In this document: in pieces, positions 22,191 to 33,670 of the stretch | Layout: each line of letters opens with the position of its first letter | Numbering within the stretch: position 1 is the stretch's first letter | The notes under the pieces: model-generated | The model's database searches: none | The model's input: the letters and a program-made list of their open reading frames with translations, nothing else | What the model was told of the DNA's origin: nothing | Program-made: the position numbers and the translations under genes | Origin: Pholis gunnellus | Taxonomy: Eukaryota > Chordata > Actinopteri > Perciformes > Pholidae | DNA length: 64,000 nt | Reading direction: 5' to 3' | Assembly (NCBI GenBank): GCA_910591455.2 | Contig: OU342820.1 | Span: 496,001 to 560,000 of the forward strand

Positions 22191-23630
22191 TATTTCGTAG
22201 CTGTGTCCACAACTTGTTTCTGCTGCCCCCATGTGGCCAGAAAAAAGATCCACTTCTAGTGGATGTAACGTTACATTGCAATTGCCCTCGCAGCTCATTT
22301 CACGGCTGCCGGTTGCAAGGATCTCACACAAAACTGGACCAGTTAAAAAAATGTTCTTACTTTTGCACAAACCGTCAAATGAAAGAAAAACAAAGGAGAG
22401 AATTTAAAAGGAGAAAGGATGCGAGAAGACACCTAGGAGTTGCGAGGAAGGGCAGGAGGAAAGGGGAGAGGAGCAGAGATCAAAGGCGGGATCCTGCTGA
22501 TGGAGATGCTGATAGTAACTGTCTCTCCTCCATTATTCATCTGACAGCTGTGTTTTAAGTAGGTTAGCCTTTCCATAGAGAAGGAGAGAGCAAGATGAGG
22601 AAGGGGAGACTGCTGGAAGAGAGGAATAATGAGAGAAATAAAGAGGGCGAATTAGGATTGATAGACAAGAAATTCACACGGAGTGACAGAGGCAGGATGG
22701 AGGGGTGAAAGGCACAGAGAGACAGGTATGAAGAAAGAGAGAGAGAGAGATGCAGAGGAAAGAGGGGTGGATAGACGGAGAAAGGTAAAAATAGAGATGA
22801 AAAACAAAACAGACAGAGAGTGGTAAAGAGAAGGCAAACAAGCATGATTTGACGGCAGTGTGGTTCTGTGTGCCTGGGGTAAAAAAATGTACACACACAC
22901 ACACACACACATGCATGAAAAGAGGCATTTATGGTTGACATCACACATAATAAAACATAAATGATCACGCAATGTTGGAAGGAGTCAGAGCATTCACAGG
23001 TCACGCAGAACACATGTGATGTACTGCACTATATATGCCATGTGAAGCAGGGCGTGTTTGGACATTTAGTGTTTCGTTCCATTCGATGTTAGATGTCTCC
23101 CGGGGACTTGTGTTAAGTGAACAGAATGTTACAGAATGTTGCTGAGACATAGTAGATGCCATCCAACGGGGAGTGACCGTAAAGACCTTCCCACACAGTA
23201 CCATTAGATTTTCAGGGCAAAATGCCTGCTAAGAGGGGCGAAAAATATCTGTGCAAGCCTATTGTAACTTTAATGAACTTTGAATTGTGCATTCGTACCT
23301 GTTGACCAATAGCAAGCCGTCTTGACAGTGTTTACCTTTGTGGGAACGGCGGGCTGGATGGAGTCCAAGATGGAGGAAGCATTGGTACCTTATCAGCTGT
23401 GTGTGTGTTGTAACGTCCAGTTCTTTTTCTAACATTGTTCAGAGTTTCGCTATGGGGAATCGCCTTGGAGTGACCAACTATGGAAGCTCCAATGACACTC
23501 TCTGACAGACAGGTCGAACTCTGCTAGGGCCACACACCCTCATATTACCACACTCCACCAACCCCTCACAAATCATTCTCACTTTCTTTCTGGTAAGAAA
23601 CTATATCGCCCTCAGCTCATCTAGGGTAGT

Positions 23631-24799
23631 TTGGGTTACCTGCTCAACAGTTCACAGACGAGCCAACCAGGTTTCAGTAAGCATTCGTTTGTTAGCCGAG
23701 TTGTCTTCGCTACCCCCACCAAAGGGTCGGAACCGAAGGCCAAAGAGGCTGCATCCCGCCTGTGCCCTGCGTTGTGTGGGGCGTCCATCTCTTGCAGGGA
23801 CCCTCATCATATGTGCATAGCTTGCATGGCCGCTAAACATGCTCAGGCATCGCTGGCTGACCCCAAATCATGTTCACACTGCGTCAATGCCAGAAAAGAC
23901 CCTGGAAAGGAGGCTAAGAGTGGCAGTATCCAAAAGTCAGGACCCTTGGCTGTCAGGAGCTACCCCAAAAGCCACAAACAGCACCAAGCCACGAGCCTCA
24001 TCGAGATGGCCGGATATAATGGATGCTGAATGCATGTAAATTCCTCCACTTTGTGAGGAATTGGAGCCGGGTTGTGAGGACACAGAGGGTGGTGCCAACT
24101 CTGACCTCCTTGACATGGACGAAATGCAGGATGAAGAGGATGACTTCACCTTTCTTGTTCAACAGCCCAGACCCCCTAGTGCATCCGACAGTGTTCCCCC
24201 AGTGGACAGCCACTTATGAGGTATGCAAACGGGCCGCGTCCAAATTGGGGATACAATGGCCGACAGCACAGGACACTACGGAGGGGGAGAGAGACCTGTA
24301 TGTTGGTAAGAGGCTCCCACCAGCACAACCACCATCAAAACAACCTCTGACAGCAGTGCCTGCCTGTACTCTGCCTAGTAAAAATGAACGCCTCTCCGCC
24401 TCCGTTTTCCAAAGTCTGTATAAGTACGCAGCACAGTCCGTGTGCTCTCCAAATCCAATGACTCTACTATTTGCGTACCAGGCAGAAAGCCTAGAGGAGA
24501 TGGGCGGGCAGCTGGACTCAAGGGCACCGAAACCGGCCCTATGGGATGAGATTTGTGTGGTTAACAATCTCATCCTATGCTCCTCACGTGGTGCAGTGCA
24601 GGGCTGTGTCGTGTAATGGGCCTTGCAGCCTCAGGTGAGAGGGCCCTGTGGCTGAATCTCTCAGGCCTCAGTGATGCTCAGAAGGCAGAGGTTATGGATG
24701 CGGCATCCAACCCAGCCAAAAGTCTTTTCAGTCCAGCTCTTGAAAAAATGAGGGAGATCCTCAGGTTCAAGGAGAGGAGTATCAGGGGCAGCAGGTAAT
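23631..24799 (+). pseudogene. Gag-like (ORF1) relic of a DIRS-type retroelement
   Basis: Three consecutive frames each carry parts of a protein that I associate with ORF1 of fish DIRS-type elements: 23703-24029 (CPALCGASISCRDPHHMC, then IACMAAKHAQASL and KSCSHC, a Cys/His-rich N-terminal part), 24176-24600 (VCKRAASKLGIQWP..., KNERLSASVFQSLYKYA, LLFAYQAESLEEM) and 24607-24798 (MGLAASGERALWLNLSGL, SDAQKAEVMDAASNP, SLFSPALEKMREIL). At least two frameshifts separate them. No RT or recombinase follows before 25 kb, so this is a truncated, dead copy. The family call is from recall of motif style, not a search. Confidence 0.65.
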
Positions 24800-27700
24800 A
24801 CAGTGTCACCAAGCACTTCCTCCCACTTCAGAAAACAAAGAAATAAATTTAGCATTTTCATCGTCATATTTCTACTGTTTACAGACAACACAACAATCTT
24901 TGCCACTTCATGCAGCGATTGGACAGATGTAAGGAAGAGACTTTCTTTTCTTCTTCTTCTATCACTAATGCTTTCCAAATGTGTAAAGAAGTTCAAAACA
25001 ATGACAAAATAGTGTTGTACCAACAGAACTCCAGCAACACCACCAGTGTCACAACCGTGCAAGTAGGGCTTCACCCTTTTTTTTCTTGAATAATCCAACG
25101 ATTAATTAATGTATGGATTATTCTCAGATTCATTATTTAAAATTCTTGATTAATACAACAATTAATGTACCCAAAATAATCATCAGAAAGTTATCTGATG
25201 AATATTTCAATACCTTATCCAATTATCTTCTCTTGAGAACAAATAAATGTAGCAAGATAATATACTAAATTTGTCAGATGATCAGAAAATATATTGGATC
25301 AATATACACAGCGATTAATTTAATCACTGCATGCCATGGCACCCATTTCCCTGATTCCCAATGTTACTTAAGTACTTGACCTAAAACTTAGAATGTTTAC
25401 GACATGGATTTATTTCTTCACTTGAGTAAAATAAGAGTTCAGATCATCACTGGCAAATGGAATTGTTGCATCAGTGTGGGTCGAGGGAAATAATGGAAAC
25501 GATTTACAGACTGTTACAACAGTCTAGGTCAGGGGTCGGCAACATCTACTATCCAAAGAGACGTTTTGCCCTATTTTCCACTAAATTAAATGTGTCTGGA
25601 GCTGCAAAAGCTATTTGATGTCACAGCTTATAATGTTTTATATATAGTTATGTTATATATACAAAAACAATAGTTTGTTGTATTTATGAAATTATAGAAC
25701 AAGAATAAAGGCAACTCTTGACATCTTATTGCTATTTTACTTGTTACAACAATATCAAACTCTTATGAAGAGGAGAAAAAAACTTGCTCAGTTTGCTGCA
25801 GCAGTTGAGAAATCGCTCTTTTTTGCTCCTCTCCATCATGATACTTTCAGCAAATGCTGTGTGTCTTTCAACATTACATTTTTTGTTGTTCGCAAATTTC
25901 TCGCCACATATCAAGCATACAGGTAAGTCAGCATCGTTGGCAGTGAAAGCAAATGAATACGTCGACGCAGAATTAAACTCTCTATTTTCCTCCGTGAGTT
26001 TTCGTTTTTTTGGATTTATCCATTGACAGTTTACCGAGGGCGGGGGTCTATATATATTTTCAGTGACACAGTATCACCTCAAACTCCAAGATAAGAGGTG
26101 TTCCCTTTTAAAGATTGTCCACTATGCAAAAGTAAAATTAAAATAACCGTTAATTATTTGCATGTTATTTTTTGTCAAAGCCTGAGGCCATGTCCACACT
26201 ACTACGTTTCCATTTCACATGTTTTGCTACGTTTACACTGAGCGTCCACACTACGCCACACTATGCCTCTTCGTGTGGACGGTCTTAAAACGCATACGTT
26301 TAGAAACGATGAGGTAGACGCCCACGTTCGCAACTTGATTGGTTCTTAGCAGTCACGACGTGTCCTTCCTTGATTCGGCCCCATCATGTGACCCTTTCAC
26401 GGAAGATCACAAACAACGACAGCATTGATTTCCGATCGACTACCAGGTTAATTCAACATGGACAAGTGATTACAGACGTTGCTGACCTTGTTGTCTTTAC
26501 TATCAGCTGTTGTTCAGTTAAATTATGCATTTGTTGCGGAGGAAGCAGCTGTTATTGGAGCGATTAGTGAGCGCCATTCTCAGACCTACGGAGCGGCCTC
26601 CTGAAGTCACGGTTAGCAGCTTTAGGGAGGGTGATGGACACAAAACAGAGGACTTTCTTGTCCTTATTAATGCTTATTTTGTTCTGCATAACTATTGTGA
26701 AGTCCGCACACAAACTATAAAGGAACAAAAGCAGTAAATGCTCTCCAGTAGGACAGAGACTTCAGCCACCAGCAGACCTACGAGTGAGAACAGACAACGA
26801 AACCGAGAGGAAACGAGTGAGAGACGTGTGTTGACCACATTTATGGACCCATAATCTAGTAAACCTTTATGTATAAGTGTTAATATTAAACTAAATTTGA
26901 TGTGTGAGAGAGATAGAGCAAGACCCGCAGCGCTGTAATTAAGTCTGAAAAATACAACTTTCCACGAAATGTGTTTGTTTGAGTTCATAGAGGAAGATTT
27001 TAGAGGAAAATCTTAAGTATCAAACACAACCTTTCATTCCCTTTTGGACCCTAAGCCTTTTTTTAGGCCTTTTCTCGAAAATTGTAACCCATACAAAAGA
27101 GACTACAATTCTGTAACTACAAGGTCTATTTTAAAAATGTTGATGCTTGAATAACACTAGGGATTGTGAGATTTGATGAGATGAGTAAATATTGTGTATA
27201 TGTTACTGGTTAATAGTAGCTGAACACAGCAAACACAGCAAACAGGGAAAATTCCCAAGTTCGTCTGAAGAAAAAGCACTGTAATTTATTAAATGAGGCC
27301 CTGGCTAGCCTAAAAACATTCCCATTTCATAGCACAAAGGGTGCAGGTACCTCACAAAAAGATTTGGTGTAAATAAAGTGAAGCAAACCCCAATTATATA
27401 TCCAACCCGGAAGTAACCTGTGTCACCGCGAGTCTGCTCCCTGCGTCTCTGCGTAAAATGCAAAGTGTGGTTTTGGAGAGTTTAGGAAAGTGAATATTGC
27501 CGAAATAACTTATTAGTAAGATTACTGTATATCGACATAAATAAGCTTTGGTTTGAATTATGAATACACATTTTTACACAGCCTATGTATGTAACCTGGT
27601 TACCATGGGTCTCCAACTGACCTTTTTTGGAAAACGCCTAGACATACCCTGAGAAAAACATGTGTAAAATATTCATTTTCTGTGGTATTGTTATGAAATT

Positions 27701-28310
27701 TGAACTTGGACTAGGTAAGGCTTCATGCTGTGGTCCCATTGTGTTTTCCAGCTATAGTCATCTGCAGGCATCTGTTTGCAAAAAAATATTCAGGCGGAAA
27801 TAAAAACCTTCTATTTCAGTGTGTTCCAACTTCTATTACTCAATGCCAGTAGGTCTTACAGTGATTCTCACTGTTGGGGAAGAAACTTCAGAGTGTTACC
27901 TTTCAAAAGAGACCAAAACCATGCATGTTCTCCAAAATGGTTCAAGAACAGCTTTCAATTTACTCTGGGTATGCCTTGGATAGGCGTTTTAGGCAAACTT
28001 TACTGGAGTGGTAACATTAATGAGCAAGAGGCAGGAATGTTGGCCTTGTGACCGGTGCAATCCCATTGCAAGACGGTCTCCGGTCTGGTCATATTTCCAT
28101 CGTTCACATGTGTGCAGGCATGTGTCTCTTCAGAGTTTGCTTCATGCTAAAGGAAGTTGTCTGCATTATTATTGTGACTGTACTGCTGTAAACAACAGGA
28201 GGTCACACAGTTCATGGCATCGCGTGTGACATGGGGGCCACAGCCATATGTATGTCACATCCAGTAAGTCCGTGTGTGTATCTCTGCATCTGTGCGCTTG
28301 TGTGTTGGCG
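24800..28310. other. Non-coding stretch, old repeats
   Basis: AT-rich repeat-like sequence at 25080-25350. A segment at about 26170-26400 with catgtccacactactacgtt and cgtgtggacgg..aaaacgcatacgttt resembles a fish MITE whose arms pair with each other. No host gene recognised; a 91-codon frame at 27776-28051 has no recognisable features. Confidence 0.45.
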
Positions 28311-28315
28311 GCATC

Positions 28316-28335
28316 AAATATACATATATATATAC

Positions 28336-28370
<35 letters not shown>

Positions 28371-28374
28371 TATG
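28316..28374. repeat. Imperfect (TA)n / tatatg repeat
   Basis: AT dinucleotide run with regular interruptions (atac, atgt). Confidence 0.85.
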
Positions 28375-28475
28375 TAGCATTGCGTGTCATGTGCATGGCA
28401 TGGCCGGCGGGGCGGTGCGTATTTGTGTGCATGAGGCTGTGCCTTATTTATAGCACATGATGATGCTCCTCTGGT

Positions 28476-28481
<6 letters not shown>

Positions 28482-28553
<72 letters not shown>
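28482..28553. repeat. (TG)n microsatellite, ~36 units
   Basis: Long uninterrupted TG run followed by GA-rich sequence. Confidence 0.97.
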
Positions 28554-28558
<5 letters not shown>

Positions 28559-29229
28559 AGAGAGAGTGTTCTGCCCTGCTGGTGGATATCCCTTTGTTGT
28601 CATTAATTCCGGGTCAGTGAGAAGCAAATCCCCAGATACAAAAAAAATGCAGCGTACGACACCGGGCCATAACTGAACTTTAGCATGTCATTGACATGAA
28701 TAGAGAAGTAAAGGATAGCAGCTGGCGACATAGTGCAGAAATGTTTTTGATTTGTACCGCAATGTATTTGGTGAGCTGTTGTTGTTTCTAGTGTGTATAG
28801 GAGCACAGATAAGGAGTGAAGAAAGGATTAGAGGACGCACAGCACAGATGCTAAAGTACAAAACAATTTTCTTTAATGTTTTTGCTTTATCTACAGCATG
28901 CTTTATCTCCTCTGCGTCTTTAATAGATCTTCTTCGACAGCAAAAAGACTGAGCAGATGTACAAGAACACAAATGAATTGATAAAAATAAAAAGACAATA
29001 GATATATCGTGTGAGTACTCACAAAAACAATCAAATGTGGACATTCTATTATGTAAAAAGTGACATTCATTTTAATATTGAACCAGACATTTAAGCGGGA
29101 CCACAGATTTTTTTCTTCTTTTGGTAATAGAGTAAAATAACATGTGACCCGTGGTCTCTATTTGTACTGCGAAACAAATTATAGTCTACGTCAAAGGTGA
29201 TAAATACGAGACTGGGAGACTTTCTGTCA

Positions 29230-29360
29230 CCTCTTCGCAGCTCTCAACATGGCGACATGTAGTAGCTCTGAAAACAACACACACAAAAAGAAAACGACTT
29301 CATTCTCTTCTCGGGTGGATATTACTCCACTCTATGTTTACATAGGTAAAGGGGATGGGT
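29230..29360 (+). repeat. Interspersed repeat family E, copy 1
   Basis: ttctcgggtggatattactc, then cactctatgtttacat, corresponds to tgctcgggtagacattactc and cactatatctttacat at 43240-43290. Upstream coding-like parts differ. Confidence 0.5.
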
Positions 29361-29795
29361 CTGTTTCTGAGTCCGCTCCGGTATGTGTGCACGTATTGAC
29401 GTTTAATAGAGAAATGCATGAGAATGCTCCTGAGGTTGGCTAACACGCAACGTAATTGGTCCAGAGAACTGAGCATTTTTAGCAACGACGAAGTGGGCAT
29501 GCAAGCAAGGAGTCAACAGAAGGACACGGAAACCCCGCACAGGATAACAGCTACAGATGATGGATGGATAAAATGGAGGACAGCCTGACACACAAGTATA
29601 GAATTTTGTTTGTACACACACACACACACACACATACACACACATGCATATGCTCTTAAGAGTAATCCTAGAAACAAGCTTCTGCTCTTTATTTAACAGC
29701 AGTGTGTGTGTGCCCCTCGCGTGATGAGGGTAGAATAACAGATCAAGTTGAATTTAGTAATTTAACATGACGAGGATATGAGTGTGCCCGCCTAT

Positions 29796-29838
<43 letters not shown>
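29796..29838. repeat. (CA)n microsatellite
   Basis: About 21 CA units; a shorter TG run follows at 29891-29912, so the two could pair as a fold-back in single strands. Confidence 0.95.
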
Positions 29839-29840
<2 letters not shown>

Positions 29841-29889
29841 GTGAATTTTCTCCAATGCTGCAGGATTCCTTGACTCGTCTGTAATTTGA

Positions 29890-29921
<32 letters not shown>

Positions 29922-31079
29922 CTGATGGGCTGAGGGAGCACAGCAGGGGACAGCACAGCTCACTGTATGGAACATTATGGGTTTCTCTTATGTCTGCTGA
30001 GGTTATACAGCAGGAGGCCTGTAACTAACTGCATGTAGCCGTACATGCTTACTTACTCACTTGCAAATTAGCATAGCGCGGTTTCTAGGAGACGGGGGTT
30101 GTTTTTAGGCCATTTGAGCAGTCTGTGTTTCACCGTCTCTGTTCATATGTCACTGTAGACAACCTATCCTTATACAATGCTATGTATAATGTCATTAGCA
30201 AAAGTTACTATTTTTGGAACGTTTTCTTACAATAGCTCAGCAACACATGTACATTTTTCACTCGTTACATGTGTACAGTCAAATAAAAACATGTCTTCAC
30301 AGAAAACAAGTTAGTTAGTTCCCACCTATATCTTTCACCATCCTGACCGACACCTGAGGCTACGCAAAAAGAAAGAGAGACCATCGGGCCTGAAGGCAAA
30401 CGTACAAAAGAGAGCGGCAGAGCTCTCTGTGACCTCATTACTACAGTGGGAGTACTGTGGCCGAAAACATGCCTGAATGTGTGTGTGTGTGGAAATATTT
30501 GGGTCTGTTGTGTAAGGTCGGGCAGCTCTGCACTGCGCAACTAGTTACACAACGTGCTCCTAGCGCTAGTCGCTCATCACATCGGCTCCTCTGCGTCTTT
30601 AATAGAGTAAAAAAAATAAAGAAGGCCACACCGCTAATATCCTTTTTCGCAGGAGATTTCATTTCATATCACTGATTCATAGACGTCCAGTCACAATAAA
30701 CCCTCTTGTTTTACAGACGCAAACATGTCTCTCCCCCTTGGTTCTTAATTATTGCACATGACAGGCGGGCTGTGTGTGGCTGTGTGTGTGAGTGTGTGTG
30801 CTGTCACTGCCGGGCCTTCTCCTTCTCGGGCAAAAACAGGGGATGTAGGGGAATCCCGTCGTGTCACAGATCCCCCCATTGTTTCATTCTCCCATCTGCA
30901 TCGAGCTTCCCCTCTCTTCCACGCTCGCTCCCTTCACTTCCCGTGCCTCCTCCCTCGCTTCCTACCTTCTGTTTCTTCAAGACCCTCTTCAGGAGAGTAG
31001 CGATCAGTGTTTGCAGCTTGTTCAGCTGACCCTAAGCGGTCAAAAACGAAATTATTGCTGCAGTACATCTTATAATAAT

Positions 31080-31205
31080 GTATTATATATTTCAGTTGCT
31101 ATGAGGACCTTTTAACTGGTTATGAAACAGTCTCAGTTTAATACCGTTATATGACCTACATGAGTAAACGAGACCATTAGGGAGAAGATTGTCTCTTTGG
31201 ATAAT
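31080..31205 (-). repeat. Interspersed repeat, copy of the family in the rara 2959-3474 intron
   Basis: Reverse complement shares tgagactgtttcataaccag, ttaaaag.tcctca.ag.aact and aatggtct.gtttactca with 3330-3425. Confidence 0.65.
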
Positions 31206-31287
31206 GTAGTAATCTTAATCTTAATGTAGTGACATATTGCAGTGACATATGACCCCCCCTTTAACTCCCTACAATCTCCCCCTATAC

Positions 31288-31400
31288 CTGCAGTCGGAGC
31301 TCCGGCGGTAGGTGTAAAGCTCCGCGCCCGGCAGCAGCGGCTCCTCCTCGCTGCTGGAGGCCCAGACTGTCACTGGGCTCACTTGAGGGGAGGACAGCAT
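31288..31400 (-). CDS. Candidate unassigned exon
   Basis: A GC-rich island in AT-rich surroundings. On the minus strand ATG at 31400 opens 37 codons, with VTVWASSSEEEPLLPGAEL and YTYRRSSDC, then a donor-like TGCAG|gtatag. An alternative acceptor (gagcccag) lies just after the ATG, so it could also be an internal exon. I do not recognise the protein. Its end phase (2) does not fit the rara common exon in this frame, so it is not an obvious rara first exon. Support is only composition, open frame and one splice signal. Confidence 0.25.
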
Positions 31401-31429
31401 GTTCTCACTCCTAACTCCTCAAATACCTG

Positions 31430-32714
31430 CGCTTCGTTGTTAACCCTTAAGCATCACTTTTTGACCATTGTTTGATTCGGTTGGGTCACATGACTAATGG
31501 CTGACGTGACAAAAAGTTAACGCTTACTTTTAGTTACGATGGCACACGAACAAGGGCCTCCTGGACTGAAGTTCTGTGTTTGTCTGACCCATCCACTCTC
31601 TGGGTCTCTAATAATGACATGTGTGGGTTTACATTGGAGTGAGTTGAAAGCGCGGAACCAAGTATTGGTATTTGACCTGTCTGAAGTGGGATAGTGGTGA
31701 GAAGGGAGGCATGGTAAAACCACAACCAGGGCTGTCAGACCCTGCTGAAGTATTATGAGAGGTTTTTCTAAATGGATTCGGGTGCTCGGAAACACCATCG
31801 CTTCTGTCCTCAGGTGCCGCCGAAATCAGCAATACTGAAAGCTCCTCGTGGTAGCAGTTAGCACTATAGACCATTTTCCCGGCGGACATTTTGAAACAGA
31901 GCACAGGAGTAATTAATAACTGTAAACGGAACAGTTCAATATCATCTTGCAGATAGTTAGAAGAGAAGAGGGATCCCGTTCTCATGCCTGTATAAATAGA
32001 AAGACAGCAGCTGGCTAGCTTAGCTTAGCATTAAGACAGCTAGCCCGGCAGGTCCATTATCGCTAACTCTGCCTCTGTCCTTATTCTTGTGTTTGTGCCA
32101 TTTCCATACTCATATATCCATCTTCTAGCAAGGATATACAGACTGAAGCTTCTCTCCCATGAGCCTCTGCATACTACACTTCCTCTTCTTCACCCGGGCC
32201 GACGCCCACGGCAGGATATCCTGTGTCACCAGCCTGCACGCGTGTGTGAGGCCATCGAAGTGTGCGCTACGGGTGTCAGTCATTCTGCAGCACCACCCGT
32301 TCTTTTGTGGGTTCTTCCTTTTAAAAAATCACGTGAGGAAACCGCAGATCAAAAGTATCAGGACGCAACGTATCCCCTCAAAAGCAACCGCGCAGGTGCC
32401 GGCTCATGAGAATTGTCCTTGCAAAAACAAAGAGAATTTTGAGACACCAGCGGAGACGGCGGCTTGCTAAAAGCCCACTGAGGTGATTGGGCTCCCCGAG
32501 GACAAATAAACTCTGCAGCTTGATGTGCGGTTGACTGTCTGTCTCTTCCTCTGCCCTGCCCGTATCCTCACGTCTGAGAGCGTCAGAGCAAGCAAAGGGT
32601 TTGATTCATTATTGAGGAAACCGACACGTGGCTTCTTTCTCCTTTTATTCTCCCTCTGACCTACATAGTGAACCACCTGATCCTGGCTCCAAAACACCTA
32701 TTGACATCAAGCTC

Positions 32715-32715
<1 letters not shown>
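31430..32715. other. Non-coding stretch, nothing recognised
   Basis: No gene, RNA or mobile element recognised. Open frames here lack family features. Confidence 0.4.

Positions 32716-32716
<1 letters not shown>

Positions 32717-32785
<69 letters not shown>
32717..32785. repeat. (TG)n microsatellite, ~35 units
   Basis: Uninterrupted TG run; a second TG run lies at 32970-32990. Confidence 0.97.
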
Positions 32786-32788
<3 letters not shown>

Positions 32789-33349
32789 GGTGCATTCTCA
32801 TGTCATCCCCTTGAGTCAGCGTGCACACGAGTATGAGAAAGAGTAATAGAGGAGGAGAAGAAGAAAAGTACAAAGAGTCAGAGACGGGAGCTAATGTTTT
32901 AGCTCCCTGATCTTTCTGCTAATGAAATCAAACCGCCCCCATAAGCACATCAGAGATCAGCCGCAGGATTGTGTGTGTGTGTGTGTGTGTCAGCGTGTGT
33001 GCGCGCGCAAGCTAATGTACATTGATGTGCATCCCTGTGAAGTATTAAGCATATGTCAGGGGGCCACCCGAAGTATTCCAGAATGGAATGGGACGTTGGG
33101 TCAAAGGGTAAACTCACCTCCCCGACGACAGAGTCAATACATTCAAAAGGCTCTGGACAATGGAACCAACATGTTCTAGAACTGGCAAAGGGGTTTGCAT
33201 GTTTGGTAAAGCAAAAGTACTCCAACGAGTTACTTTCCTCAGTAGGTTACGGTCTAACGTAACTAGTTTTTAATGGCATTAAGTTCCTTCTAAAAGTACC
33301 CTTACCCAGCGCGGGTAACGTGCAGGTATAATCCATGAAATCATTTTGG

Positions 33350-33670
33350 ATGACGAGGAGGTGGATGGGTCCAACAAACGATCTTTCAGCCAGGAGAGCG
33401 CTGTTCCTTCCCGTTGTGAAACTAGAACTCGACGTTAATGTATTTGTACTTCAGCACTGGGAATTTTAACCCAAAAGACAATGTCTTTTCCGAAACCTAA
33501 ATAAGTATTTCCCAATATTTTCCTAAATCTAACTTAGTATTTCACGATCTTTTTCTAAACCTAACTTACTATTTTACGATCTCTACAGACCGTGTGCATG
33601 TAGTGAGCATGAATTGACACGTGCTGCTGGCCTTTGTAGGAAAACGCACAAAAAACGAGGAGAGATTTTT
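33350..33670 (+). repeat. Interspersed repeat family F, copy 1
   Basis: aggtggatgggtccaacaaa, cgatctttcagccaggaga, cctaacttactattttacga and cacgtgctgctggcctt occur in the same order as in 44405-44690. The middle part holds the tandem cctaa-actta-tatttcacgat units also seen reversed at 1-190. Confidence 0.75.

Noticed and set aside
22564..23013. 149-codon Ser/Leu-rich minus-strand frame
   Set aside because: Low-complexity translation of GA-rich sequence with no domain or splice support.
31288..31400. Alternative A1 first exon of rara
   Set aside because: Its end phase (2) in the protein-like frame does not fit the common exon, which needs phase 1, and the residues do not resemble the RAR alpha-1 N-terminus.
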